Origin: Luscinia megarhynchos
Lineage: Eukaryota; Chordata; Aves; Passeriformes; Turdidae
Length of the DNA: 64,000 nt
NCBI GenBank assembly: GCA_034336665.1
Contig: JAPFBE010000003.1
Span: 58,943,352 to 59,007,351, forward strand
Direction of reading: 5' to 3'
The position numbers were made by a program, and so were the translations under genes. Below the pieces are notes generated by a model. The model did no database searches and was not told the origin of the DNA. It worked only from the letters and a program-made list of their open reading frames with translations. Below, piece after piece: positions 14,413 to 27,200 of the stretch. Every line of letters starts with the position of its first letter. Positions within the stretch are counted from its first letter, which is position 1.

Positions 14413-14515
14413 AGGCTCAAGGCTGGATGAGGGTCTGGCCAACCTGGACTAGTTGAGGATGTCCCTGCTCACTGCAGAGGAGGTCCCTCCCTACCTACAC
14501 AATTCTATGTCTCTC
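14413..14515 (+). mobile_element. CR1 LINE 3'-end fragment (old)
   Basis: About 100 bp resembling the CR1 3' region: a GGCTGGATGAGGGTCTGGCCAACCTGG-like segment, then CTAGTTGAGGATGTCCCTGCTCACTGCAG. Avian CR1 has GGATGGGGCTCTGAGCAACCTGGTCTAGTGGAAGGTGTCCCTGCCCATGG here. It is diverged, lacks a clear terminal ATTCTATG repeat, and is in plus orientation. CR1 copies are usually truncated at the 5' end like this. Confidence 0.65.
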
Positions 14516-17175
14516 TGACTATGTGGACTACAGGTTTAGTCTGACACCTGATGCTGTTTCTTGCTTTGCAGCAAAGATACAAAGGAGAAACCACATGTTC
14601 CCTGGTTATGGCTTCCTTAACCCAGCCATACAGTTCATCTGTGTTTGGGGTCTACTTTGACTGTCTGGCCATAAGACACACCTGACATGTGTCACAAGGG
14701 CTTGGGAGACATTTCTGAGCCACCACTGAGCAAGCTTGGTCAGAGTGACCAGTCCAGCACAGTGTCCTGGCTCAGTCCCAGCAGAGCTGTGGCTGCAGTA
14801 GGCTGGTGCTGTGCCCAGAGTAATTAGATCTGCCTCTGAAGAAGAATAAGGGGCTTGGGCCAACTGACAGGGAAATGTAATTATATTAGTTCTTCTGGAG
14901 CTAATTCAGGGACCACAGCATTAGGTTGAATTGTGTAGCCTAGATATTTCAGAAGTTACTCATTTTGAATCATCTTTGATAAGAGCTCACAAGGGGGAGA
15001 TTTAATGCTGCAGTTGTAGGTTCCATCCATCTCTCCCTCCTGCTTCTGTGGTGTGTTCCCTTCCAGTCCCAAAACGTACAGTGCAGCCACATGAGCTTTA
15101 CAACACCTGCAAGCTCCAGTCTCCATCAGGAGGCATGACTTTTTCAGAGGGCATCTGATACATCCTCCCATTCAACCTTGGAAAAGAGCTTGCTCCAGCA
15201 ATTTTCAGGATTGAAGAATGGGGAGGTACACTATTAAAGAAATGAAAATGAATGGTATCAAGCACAATGGAATCAGGTTAGGTTAATGATATTGGAAGGT
15301 CATTATTAATTTTTGCTGCCTTTTCAGAGTTCCTTTTTTATTTCCAAAGCAGCTTAGATACGTTACCGTGATAAGCACAGCATAAATGTTCAGTCAGACA
15401 TTCAGACACTGTACCTTCACCTTATTACATGTGACTGAGACTGCAAACAGCCCAGATCAATCTCAGAGATATTAAATTAGAGCTGAATCTCACTCCATCT
15501 CCCATACAAAATGAGCTGAGCTAAATCTGAGATAATGCCCATATCAAGAGACATTACAAACCATATTCTATTGGGTGAAGATTTATTTTTAGTTTTTCCA
15601 CAGAATATTTCTGGTTATATGAACAATAGGAAAGAAGAGAAATTCTCAGCATTAGAAATGCATTGAATCTGTGCATGTATTATGTAGCAGCTAGGGGTTC
15701 TGTCTTTAAGACAGGACCAAATAATGATTCTTGCATAATGCAACTATATGACAACTAAAAAGAAGCCCCAGGTTGAAATGGGAAGCAGAGAATATTACAG
15801 AATCACAGTAACAAGGTCACTTGAAAATGAGGGCAAGTAAGTAAGCAACTAAAGAAAAGAAAATTAGATATAATGAAAAGAAAGGAAACATTCATTATGA
15901 GCTGGGTGCAGAGCAAGGAATAAGTTAGATTCATAAACTAAATTGGCACATACAGGCTATTTTCTCTCTCTGCAGGTTTGAAAAGATTTCTCCCATCCCC
16001 CAAGCTGTTACTGCAGTTCTTAGGGGCACAAAAGGACCTTGCATCATAGGCACTGAGCTGAGCATCATTGTCATCATCATGACAATGAAATTGGTTTAGG
16101 CTATCTCAAATGGTTTAGAGATCATGTTCTGGCTACCCCTGTAATGACAAACAGAGCAGAGACAGGTTATAGGTTAACATGCTAACATGCTATCCTAGGA
16201 CCACCCAAACTCTCTATTGCTAAAATCTCCTTAGAACATGTTTGTCTTTTTGTTCTAATATTTTCCCAGACACTTTCTGGACACAGATGGGGTGAGGGAC
16301 AGCTTAAATGTGTGCAAGCCTTTCTGAGGAGTGAGGGGAGAGGTTTGCTGTGTGGAGAGGAATTGTGTTGTGCCACTTGGCCTCAGGACCAGAATGTGTT
16401 CCTCAGTCTGTTTTATTTGATAGTGCAAAATGAAGCCTTTGAGAATCACAGAGGTCAAATAAGGTACTAGGCGACAGGGAAAAAAAGACAATTCACAGTT
16501 ATTCTTCTTAAACGGGGAAAAGATCAGTCAACATCAGTTTCTGGAAGAAATCCAGAACAAATAAATGTCTACATATGTCTAAGAATCTGAAGGGTAACAA
16601 GAAGATGAATAATAATCCACTGGGATTCATCACAACCAGATTGCATTATACCAATTTAACTTCTGTCTATGCCAAGATCTTAGAGTTGAAACAGTTAATT
16701 TAACATATTTTTATCTGAATACTGTCTCATATAACTTTCTCATTACAAAATCTACAGACTGCCCATCCTACACTTGACTGTCCATTAGCAGAAAATGCTC
16801 AATAACTGCATTGTTGAGAGGCATCTTCTGGTTTGGTTTCATCCCAAAGGAAAGCAGGTCATGCACCTCAAGACTGCTCTGTAATACAAATAAAATGTTA
16901 TGTGGTGATAAAGCCAACTACTTCAAAATTATTCTTGTAACAACTGAAATACTAATGTATACGTATACTGCTGGGCATCATAAGCTGAAACACAGTTTCC
17001 ACTGAAAAATGGGAGATATCAGATCAGGTTTTACATGCACAGGAGCAGCTTCCAAGGCATACTGTTTTGTTCCACTTTTTGTAAGAACTCAGCTGAAGCT
17101 CTCTGTTTAGTTCTGGGTATCAGAAAGAGAAACCAGAGACAGACTAGAAGAAAGTGATATCGAAAGTATGATCTT
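14516..17175. other. Intergenic DNA, no gene recognised
   Basis: No supported exon. The minus-strand open frame near 14606-14863 and others are short, lack motifs and are probably chance. A perfect 10-bp inverted repeat lies at 16065-16088, and a tandem AACATGCT pair lies near 16177-16192. Confidence 0.55.
16065..16088. repeat. Perfect 10-bp inverted repeat, 4-nt loop
   Basis: Arms TCATTGTCAT (16065-16074) and ATGACAATGA (16079-16088) are exact reverse complements separated by CATC. Each arm contains ATTGT/ACAAT, the core bound by SOX proteins. Whether it acts as a binding site or is a chance palindrome in TCA-rich sequence is unknown. Confidence 0.8.
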
Positions 17176-17503
17176 TTGGGAAAGATTAAAGGACTTGAGA
17201 TTGTTTAACTTAAAAACTGACTGGGGACATGACAACGGAGCACAAACATTTTTAGAGAGAAGAGAATAATCTGTTCCTTCTTCCCACAATGGGTAGCACA
17301 TACAAGAAAAACAGGAAAAGTCTCCTAAATCCATGCATAGGCAACACTTGCACAGGTTGCCTATGAAGATATGGCAGTCTCTATCAAGGAGGATCAGTAG
17401 CAATTAGACAAGCAGGAGGTATAAATGACACTTCCTTAGGCTACATGGACAGACTTAGGCAGCTTTTCAATGTCCTTCCCAATCCAGCTTTTCTATGACT
17501 CTC
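17176..17503 (+). mobile_element. Ancient CR1 LINE 3' portion
   Basis: Diverged CR1 in plus orientation. It retains GGAAAGATTAAAGGACTTGAGATTGTTTAACTT, comparable to the CR1 consensus around 'GGGTTGTTTAGCCTGGAGAAGAG', followed by ACTGGGGACATGA. About 300 bp later it ends with the CR1 tail pattern CCTTCCCAATCCAGCTTTTCTATGACTCT. The degree of decay suggests an old insertion. No coding capacity remains. Confidence 0.65.
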
Positions 17504-20500
17504 TGTTCACTCCTCCAGCCTTAGTGGAATGTTACTTTTCCCAAAAGTCTTTTTTGCAAGCAGTGGAGAGCAGAATGGTTTTTGTCACTGAACAACTTAG
17601 GATGCTTTCCCAGGTTACAGTCTGAAGTTAAGGTGAAATGTTCCCTAGGAATCCATCTTGCACATCTAACTACTGTGGAGGTTGTCACTGCTATGGGATG
17701 GAAGAGATGTTTCTTTCTCGTCAGATCATGATTTCAAATAAACGTGGTTATGCTCAGTTAGGAGAGATCATGGAAGCGCAGATCACATGCAAAAATATAA
17801 TTTTAGGTGCCTTGGAATATGTGTTGCATGTTTATTTGAGCCTTTTGAGGAAGTGTTGAGAAGATTGTGGAAAAGACTGGAACCTGCATATGCTGTACTC
17901 AAGCTGCTGTGCCTCTGTCAAGTACCTCAATAGAAGAACATAAGAGAACAGAGAGTAAAAAAAGTAGAGGAACTGTAATCACCAGTTACAGTGACATATC
18001 CTCAGGGCAAATAAAACAAGCACCTGACCCCTGGCTGCAGTTCCTATCTAGAACAGGATACTATCTGGGTTAATCTGTTAAATGCATTATCTTTACATAC
18101 AAACCTAGTGTATATGCAAATTCCAAGGGGGAAATGTGAGTTACTGTGGGTCTGCATGCTTCCACCTTCCTCTAATATGGTACAAGTGGCAATAAAAAGA
18201 TGCCTTTTCTGAAGCCTGCTGCAGGAGGACATGGGCTTGAGCAGATGCTTAGAAGCTCAGAGCACTTTGCCCCTTGCAGAATGAATGCCAGATGTCTCAC
18301 ACATCAGAGGGTGGTTGCTCTTCAGGAAAAACGTGACATTTAGCAATAAGTCAAGAGAAACACAATGGCCTGAGCAGTGCTGTATTACTGTGTTGATGGC
18401 TAGATGTGCAGTGACATTTAAAAAATGAGCACTGGCTTTTTAGTGCTCTACAAACTCTAAACCTGATTCTTTAAAGCCTCCATGCACGGAATTCACTTTC
18501 ACTTGTGTATACAGAGGACTAGCCAGGTCAAGCCCTGAATATTAAATAATCACTTGTCATTCCTGATGCTGCTGCTTAGAGCTGGAATCATATTGTTTTG
18601 TTTAGGCAGACACCATTCAAAACTTTTTCATACTCTGAACTGAGAAGACTATAAAACAATTGTTCCAGAAGGGAAACCCTCAGTCCTTTTTACCCCTCAA
18701 GAGACCCCCCCCAAATCTGAAAGAAACATGACACTGGCAAAATCTACCAACCAAGTAACCACTGAAATAAATAGTTAGTGTTAAAAAGAATATGAGGCCG
18801 TTCCAAAACAATTTCTTTTTAGGCAGTCTAGACAGTGGCAGTAATAACATGGAGAATTTAGGTTTCCCAAGCTTCAAATTTTTTTTTAGCAGTCAAAAAC
18901 CTCTATAGGCAAGGAGAACATACAGCCATGCTTTATTTTGTCAGTGCTGTTAATTTTTTATACACAGTGAAATAAATTGTGAAGCTGTAGGTGTTAGTGG
19001 AGCCTGAATATAATGAACTGGAGAGGTGGAAAAACTTTGTGTCTCCTGGCCTCAAGGACTTTGCAGTTTAACTCTGTGATCCATACATTGAAGGCCGACT
19101 GAAATCAACTTCTGCTGAAGGCAAGATTTGACTTGTCCCTAGAGGAGAAACTCCAGAAACTGTAGTGGTCTGAACAGTTTGTTTGCTCCCCAGGGCAAAT
19201 ATATTGAGAACCTGTAGCTGTGGCATGACTCATCTACTCATAATGTATGAGGGGCTGGAAATTCCTCTGTTCCATGAAAATAGAGCATGTCCCCTAAGTA
19301 TCTGGAAAGCAGACACCATGGTTTTCCATCAGACAAAGTTTTGCTTCTGTAAACCAGAATGAATAAAAATGGAAATGCAGGGATAAGAATGAATGTTGAG
19401 TTCTAGAAAACTAGGGGATTGCAAAAATGATTGACTGAAAGATAACACACAGAAGCACATCTTTATGTAGGGGTTGATATATCCATTAAATTGATTTCTT
19501 TTTTTAAATTAGAGCTTAACACATGTAAACAGTACATAGGGCAAATTCTTATCAGTTGGAAACTTGATCACTAAAAGATGAATAGTCAATCAGCAGAAAC
19601 ACTACAGGACCAGACATCATTACATGAATGGCAGATGGACTGAGCTGCCTCGCAAACTTTGTGAAAGTTGTTTTCCATTTGAATGAGAATGAAGAGAAAA
19701 TGTAATGAAATGAGGTTGCTGTTTCACAGTCTATGAGATATTTCCAGCTCTTGCTGAAGTTGATGATGGTTTTGTTCCATGTATAGTGGCCACCTGCTGT
19801 AAATGGTTAGCTGAATTTCAATTTTAGCTATAAGTTAGGGAAGAATCAGGGAAGAATGTGGCTCAAGGCCTTCTTTAGAGCAAGGCATTCAGTCTAACTT
19901 CCCAGCCTACAAAAAAGACTACTAATTCATATTTCTGGAGTTTTAATTTCTTCAGGGTGATAATGCATCTGCTACTACATGCTGGTTCAGCACATTACTA
20001 CCCTGGCTTGGCTGATGTCCCTGGGCAGTGCCCTCTGACAGATGGCATTAGTAATATTAATGATGAGAAAGAAAGATGACTATTGGCATTAGCTTCCTGT
20101 TCCATGGGGAGCCTGAAGGTGTGCAAAGGGCTGGGAGGGGATGGAGGGTACTGGTACTCTTTTTCCTCTGGATCAGGATAAAGGCTGCTGAGGAGGATGA
20201 AACCTGCCATGTGCTGTGCATGGAATATAAGTCCAGAGAGTTTTAGGTTGTGTCCTTTACAAGCACCACATTTATTTGTGGCAGTAGTAGCTGTAATAGA
20301 AGCAGCCATAGTTGTAGTAGTCATTATAATAACAAATTGTTGTAACAAATTAACTGACTGCCCTTTTTCAAGGGGGCTGTTCCCATTTGGGCATAGAAGA
20401 AGGAGGTCTGTGGGGAGTACGGGGTCTTCTAGCTCCACCACACTAATTGCCCCTGTTACTGTTCTTATTAATCTGTTTGGTTATTTCATTACTCTGTTTG

Positions 20501-23500
20501 GCTACAGCTAGAGTTTATGTTTAAGGTAGTTTTTCTGTTGCCTATTTCCCCTGGCTGCGACTCCTCCAATTTCTGGAGAATTCTCTCAAAGTAGCTTTTG
20601 CAGCAGCTTTGAGAATATCTCCACTGAGATATGCATAATACATTATTTACTGAGAAATTCCTAAAGAAAAACCTGCCCTTTAAAAAAAGACTTTACTAGA
20701 CCTAGGCAAATAGATTTAGAAACATTAGAGACAGAGCATTTTTATCTACATTAAAAGATTCCTTTTTTTTTTAACAACCAACAGCTGTGCTTCATGGATA
20801 AGCCCCAGCAGAAGAAAACATGTCCATAGCTGTTACAGCTACTTTGAAAGGCTGTTGCCAATACCTAGCTTTGCCACTTTCTTCTAAGTGTTTTGGAACT
20901 TCAAAACAAAATTACTTTTTTTCTAAATATCCTTTGGACTGCAAAACATACCCTTCAGGATTTCCTCCCTAATTTTCTGTATGGAGGCAAGGTGAGCAAA
21001 CACTCTAAACCAGAAACTTTTTCATTTGTATGAAAGTGGAGTGTCCTCTTATTCGAAACTCAAAAACTGGTGGTCTGAATTCTTTTGCTAAACACACTTG
21101 CTTTCCTGGAAGGCAGTATGGAATTTCACACAGATTTTGCTGAGGAAGCAGAATGATTGCACTGTAGATATTTAAGCTTTGTATATACCTTGGAAGATGG
21201 TAGCCATCACATTTAAACATTAATTTTCACTTCATTCTCTGATGTCAAGAAGATTCTGACTGGGAGGCCAACAAGAAGAAGCCATAATTTCATTCTTAAA
21301 GGAAGCTGAACACAATACAAATACTGGCACCTTCATCAACATTGATTGCACTGTCTGGTAGCACTGGGATGAGACAAATCCATACCACAGCTGACCAGGG
21401 ACACCATTCACCTTGGGAAAAGCCATTTCAAGTCCTCTTCTGCAGGGCTGTTTGCAGCTTTGTTGCCTTGCAGTTGCACACCATACCATGGGAATGGTAC
21501 TGCAAACTGTTCACTGGAGTTTATGAGGTCCATGCACCCCTACTTTGCTCCCTGTTGTCTCCCATTGAATAATGCTGCCACTCAGGCCCTGCCTTTGCTC
21601 CTCAGAAGAGAGCCACTTTACCCATCCTGTTTCATTGTGAGCTGTACTCAACTGCCTCTTTGATCAAAATTCTTGTTAAAAAACCCTCTGTGAGCATAAC
21701 TTGAAGCTGTCACAGCAGCATGGTAGATGCAGGGAACGTCCAAGTGACATGAAGCCATAAGAGGTGGCTGTGCTTTAGCACACTGGAAATGGCACTGACT
21801 GAACTCTTGGTGGCACATTGTGCTTATTTGCGGTTGGCTGCCTCATCAATTTTCATTTGGGAACTGAAATGGAATTTGGGGGTGGATATGGTATTAATTA
21901 GGAAGGAAACTGGCTGCAATATGCTTGGAGATAAAAAATCTTTTCTGGTGGGAATCTGGTTTTGTATCCTGTCCAAGTTGTTAAAGATGCATTTTACTGC
22001 AGAAGATATTTTTATGCAGGACTGTTAGCTCTCACTGGAGAACAAGTGAATTAAACATGAAGATGATTGGATTAGTGAGAAAAAAAAAATGAAAAAGGAC
22101 TGTCTGGCTACAATAGATTCTTAAGAATTAAGCTTTTATTGGTAATGTCTGCTAATTACCCCATGGATAGCTCCCACATCTATGTAAGTAGTTAGGCAGT
22201 TCTCATCATCATGGCACTTTACATATTTGTTTGACCACTCTGAAAGGAGCATGAGATCATTATAAAACATTCACAAAGCCATGGATAGCTACAACATCTG
22301 TCCTATAGCTCATAAAGCACATCTTACACACCAGCAGTATATAGGGGTGTGCAGTTTTTAAAAGTTAGGTAAGAGCTCGATGGTAAATTCTCATTAAGGC
22401 TTTGTGACATTGATCAACCCCAGACACCAAAGCAGAGCTTCTCCAAGCTTCTCAGGGGCTTCTTTTCCTTCCCAATAGCAGAGCACAGCTTCCTGCAATT
22501 GAACTGGCCCTGCATGGGGTTTCTTGTTCTACTGGGCTCTAAGTGTGAATCAGGGCAACACAACTATAGAAGCAAGGCCAGAAAGGAGAAGTAAAAAATT
22601 TGAAGGATGCCTACTAATTACAGTCAGACATAAATCAATGAAAAACATCACAGGAAAGGAATAAGGGGAAGCCGTGTGGAATGCTGTTTGGGAGAGGAAA
22701 AGACAGGTTAAAGGATGTGCTAGGAGACTGAAATTCATTAGAGGGCTTGTAAAATACAGGAAAGACTAGATTATGGGGAAGAAAAGCAGGAAGTGACTGA
22801 AGGGTATGAAAAGGCTGAGTAGAAACTGTAGTGAGCAACTCTAGCAATCAGCAGCTGAAAGCTGAAAGCTGCCAGCAATCAGGGAATTCTAATTCAAGGG
22901 GTGAACGACTAGAGCCAGCCTAGCTGTCAACCTGAAAACTGAAGTCTGGTCTCCCTAAGAAGGGAAATGAAGAAGGGGGATGGGAATTCGGGAAAAAAGA
23001 AATCAAACCCACCAGAAGATAGAAAAGGGACAAGTAATTGGATTTCCAAAGACGAGGGAGTTAAAAGGGGAATAGAGATGGACTTGAGAGGAGAAGGCAG
23101 TAAGGGAGGGAGTCTGGCATCTCTGCAGCAGCTTTGGGAAACAGAAAACAGGTGCCTTGAGCCAGGGCTCAGCAAGGCCCAGAAACACAAGAGGCAAGGA
23201 AGGAGGGGTCAAAACAGTCTTTGTGGGAAAGCTGACAAAAATCAGGGGAATGGATTAGTGGTAGTCCTACCATCTGTGTGGTACCAGACAATTGTGAGAA
23301 AGAGACTGCAGCCCAGAAGAGGAGCTGATTTGGGACATACTCTCATGGTGTGAGTCCAGTTGCCATGTGGGCAGTGTTGTGGGAAGAACAGTTTTGTATC
23401 TCCTTTACCAGACTGTATACTCCAAAGATGGTCCAGAGCCTGCAAAACTGTGACTGTGACTTTTGCCTGCTGATTTGAGGAGAAAGAGGTGTCTTAAGTA

Positions 23501-24179
23501 AGAGTTTACACCTTTTATATCAAAACTATATTTTTTACATGACAAAAATTTGAGAGGGAGAGAGTGAGTGACCAAAAAGGACAACAATTTGTCTGTACTG
23601 GAGGAAGATGTTGAGCTTTTCTGGAAGCTGAGAATCAGAATTCTCCCAAAAGAGCCTCACAAAGAGGAGCTATCTCTTACCCTGATGTGCTCAGCTGGAG
23701 AGCTTGCTTTTAGCCACAGCATTAAAATTAGATGTCTGAAAACTCAAGGTCAAGCTTTTGTTTTTATCAAAGCTTTAAATTATTAAAAACATTAAGGACA
23801 CACTTTAGGAAGGATCCATGGTTGGAAAGCTAGTGCAAATTATTTAGCAAATCTGCAAAGAAGCTCTACTTATTTATACGGAAGACCTCTTTTGCACCAG
23901 AGCAATTTCAGTCCACAAAATGCTCAAAGATGCAGTGCCACCTTTTGGACAAACTGATGTCGTGTTAGGTCAGGCATGGAGTTGAAAGGAGAGAGAAATA
24001 GCAGGTGACATTCAAACCCTGGCCAGACTTGGCTCTCGGAGAAACGATCAGTAGCAAATGGAGAAGATAATTGGAAGCAGTACTCAGAAATGGCTGTCTG
24101 CTTTTTCTTTCAGAAATGTATGTCTTTATTTCCCAATTTATTTGAAAATTATTTTAAGGTCAATGAAGTCCACAACTGT
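17504..24179. other. Intergenic DNA, no gene recognised
   Basis: Mostly unique AT-rich sequence. At 19998-20511 long frames overlap on both strands (147 codons minus, 104 codons plus), partly because of GTAGTA-type imperfect trinucleotide sequence around 20280-20330. Their composition is hydrophobic or low complexity, with no motif. A purine-rich stretch spans about 22560-23240, giving a K/E/R-rich plus-strand frame (22967-23353) that looks like a composition artefact. Short GCTGAAA tandem repeats occur near 22853-22872. Confidence 0.5.
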
Positions 24180-24210
24180 AAAAAAAAAAAAAAAAATTAA
24201 AAAAAAAAAA
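24180..24210. repeat. Poly(A) tract
   Basis: Two A runs (about 17 and 12) separated by TT, followed by a further A-rich stretch to about 24260. No retroposed gene body or CR1/SINE sequence is recognisable upstream, so it is annotated only as low complexity. Confidence 0.9.
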
Positions 24211-27200
24211 GGAAAATAAAAGACAAGCAAAAAATAAGAGGAGGAAAAGCAAGAAAGAAATCATACCATGGTTATACAGAACTGGAGTATGGGTGTCAAC
24301 TCTGGGCCTCCCCAGTTGTGATGTCAGAGAAGCAGTGCCAATTTCTCCAGGGACTGCAAATCTACAGTGCATGATCTTCACGATTTAGAGAAAAACATTC
24401 AAACAAATATGTGTGCTATCATCTAGATCCAAGGGGACTGCTGCCGTGGGCTTGGAGATTTAAGGGCTGACAGCACAGAATCTGTATGTAGTTCTTGCCT
24501 AGCAAAGGAATACTTTAAATGATATATCACTCATCTTCAGTGAACTGTAAAGTCTATGTATTACCTGCACTGGCCAAAGCATCCACAAATAAGAAGGAAG
24601 CTAACCATACAGAAAAGTGAACTGATTAGTCTGGAAATCACATACCCACCCACTGGTACTGTCCTGCTGTGCTGTAATCTCTGTAGGTTAACTGTTTCCT
24701 TGAAAACATTAAAAGCATATTGTGCAAATAACATGGAAATATAATGAAAATGCTCCCAAACCTCAGCCTCTGCATCTTTCTTCCGTGTAAATCTTTTAGA
24801 TCCTTGTACCCAGGCCAAATCTGACAATGAGGTCTTAAATAATTTCCTTTACCATAACTTCAGCAGTGGACACTGCAGCCCTTACTTGGTAGCCTGTCAC
24901 AAAATTATATCCATGTGTAGAACAGTCATTAGAGTATCTTAGTATTTTCCGGGAAATGCTGTAATAAAGAATTGCAATCTGAAGGAGGTCAATATTCTGC
25001 TACAGACTTCTGTTATTGTCATGTCTAATACCTGCCAAGGGGATGGCAAGCTAAAATTACCATAGCATCTTTAAGATTTCTCTGTTTTGTCACTGCTACC
25101 ACCTTCCTCAGCCTCCACCTTATCTCCTAGGCACCAGACACAGAGTTCAGGGATCTGGGGTCCCTTCTCATTTTTGTGTGAAATTACTGGCAAGTGTCTT
25201 GGCTGTCCTGGAACTCATCACATATTTAATGTGGCTCTCTCTTGTGTGCCAGTGCAGAGATTGTTGTTAGACTCCTCTGTCTGCCTTCTGTTCTTCTCAC
25301 CAACTGGCTGATTGCAGCAGCAGATAGTTTTCTCCAGAAGGGTGAGTTACAGAGTGTGTATGCATTGCTTTCTAGTAGGTAAGAGGTGCTTTTAAGAGTG
25401 ACACAAAGTCCTTCTTCCCAGTGGCATATCTGTGCTAAGGCAGCTTTCCTCTCTCCAATATTTCACTTGTCTTTGACAATATGTATTATAAAGCATCCTG
25501 TCTCTATGTGCCAGCCTATTCCAGTAATACTGTGGATTGAGTATGGTTTAATCTAAAACTAAAACAGAAATATAATGAATTAAATGCATTTCAACTGACA
25601 GACATTCTTTTAGTTCAATCCCAAATGAGATATTTTGGTTTAGTTCTGTGCATTTCCCTAATGCTTTAAAAAATAAAATATAGCTAAAGTTAGTCTTGAA
25701 ATACTGTTAAAAGAATACTACTCATATATAGCATATTACATGCTTCCAAATGCTGAAATATTTTGATTGTTCCAGAATTAAAAAATAATATATTAAAATT
25801 TCATTACTCATGCATACACAAAATCTATTTGTTTTCATCTGTAAATATTTGTCCATTTTGCAAAAAAAATTCAGGTGTCATCAGTACAAATCGTGTTTTT
25901 ACTTAGTGAATAAATGATGCAAATGACAAAATACATCTCGTTCTAATCACATCTTCTATTTCAGGTATGTATTATAAATGAAATTGTGTTTGCTTTAATT
26001 TACAATGGATCTAATACATAAAAGAAAACATAAAAGAAAAAGGGGCAGACCTCTCACAGAAAATTATACTAGAAGCATATATTATACTCAAATTTAGTTC
26101 AAATGCTTCTACTTCACCTTTTGTGTGGTGAGGGTATGTACCAGCCAATGGCAAATGGCTGCTTATGTTTTTTTATGCTCTGTACTCACCTGTTCTTGTG
26201 CCATTACTGCACTGTGCTGTTTCACACTTTTGTTGGCTTTTTGAAAAACTGTCTTGTGTCGAGTGTCTGACAATGTGACAAGACAGTTAAACCAAAAGAA
26301 AAGTGGAAGTGTGTAATTCTGCACACAGGGAGCAGCTGCTGTGTCTGTGATTCTGCAGGCTGAAAAGAGGTGACTGGGGAATGCAAAGCTAAGGGCCTGA
26401 CTCCAGCTCTTCTCTTACACCAGAAGGCACCATAAAATTCAGATGCAGTAGAAAGGAAAGTCAAGTCATTGTCTGTCTTGTCACGGGAAATTTAAACCTG
26501 TTAATGGGAGCAAAGCTTCCTTAACACTTTCTCCAGATAATCAGGTTTGGTAGAATCTAAAATGCTTTAAAAGGAGGACATGAGTTTTTAAAGAGGTGGA
26601 TGAGCAACCTACTCAGCTTTGGGGAAAAAAAATGCCCAAATCTCATTCATAAAGCAGTCTCCAATAAATAAGATGCAGGAAATTAGGAGTTATCCCTATT
26701 AAAAATACAGAGTAAAGCAGCTGCCATGCATAAGAATAAGGTGATGGGTTAAAACCGAGGTCATGCTGCAATTATTTTTCCTGAACATCTCTAAATCATC
26801 ATCCAATATTCATGCCAGTATGCTGCAATTAGAGACATGACTAAGTAGCAATACACAGACAGTATTGAGGGAGAAAAACTGCAGACACTTCTGCAGAAAA
26901 CTTCTCTACATAAGTGCAACAAGAAGGTCCTCTCGTGAGTGCATCAGTTTCAATCGGGATACGAAGTTAAATTTTCAAGTACACAGGCAGATGCTGTTTT
27001 CTCTTGAGAGGACTGATATTGCTAAAGCAAAACAAACCTTCCCCAGCATGAACATAGATGAAATGGGCAGCTTCTGAGGTAATAGATTGTCCTACATATT
27101 AGAAGCTGAACCAGTATAATTGCTTTTAAAATATCACTCTGTAGTTACTCTATTACCTATGTTCTCTATAGCCACAAATGGAAATGTGTTTGTGTCTTTC

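Noticed and set aside
19998..20511. Overlapping 147-codon minus and 104-codon plus frames
   Set aside because: Driven by imperfect GTA-type trinucleotide and GC-richer sequence; translations show no domain or conserved residues.
22967..23353. 128-codon K/E/G-rich plus-strand frame
   Set aside because: Reflects a purine-rich tract; the complementary strand gives equally long P/S/F-rich frames, a composition effect.
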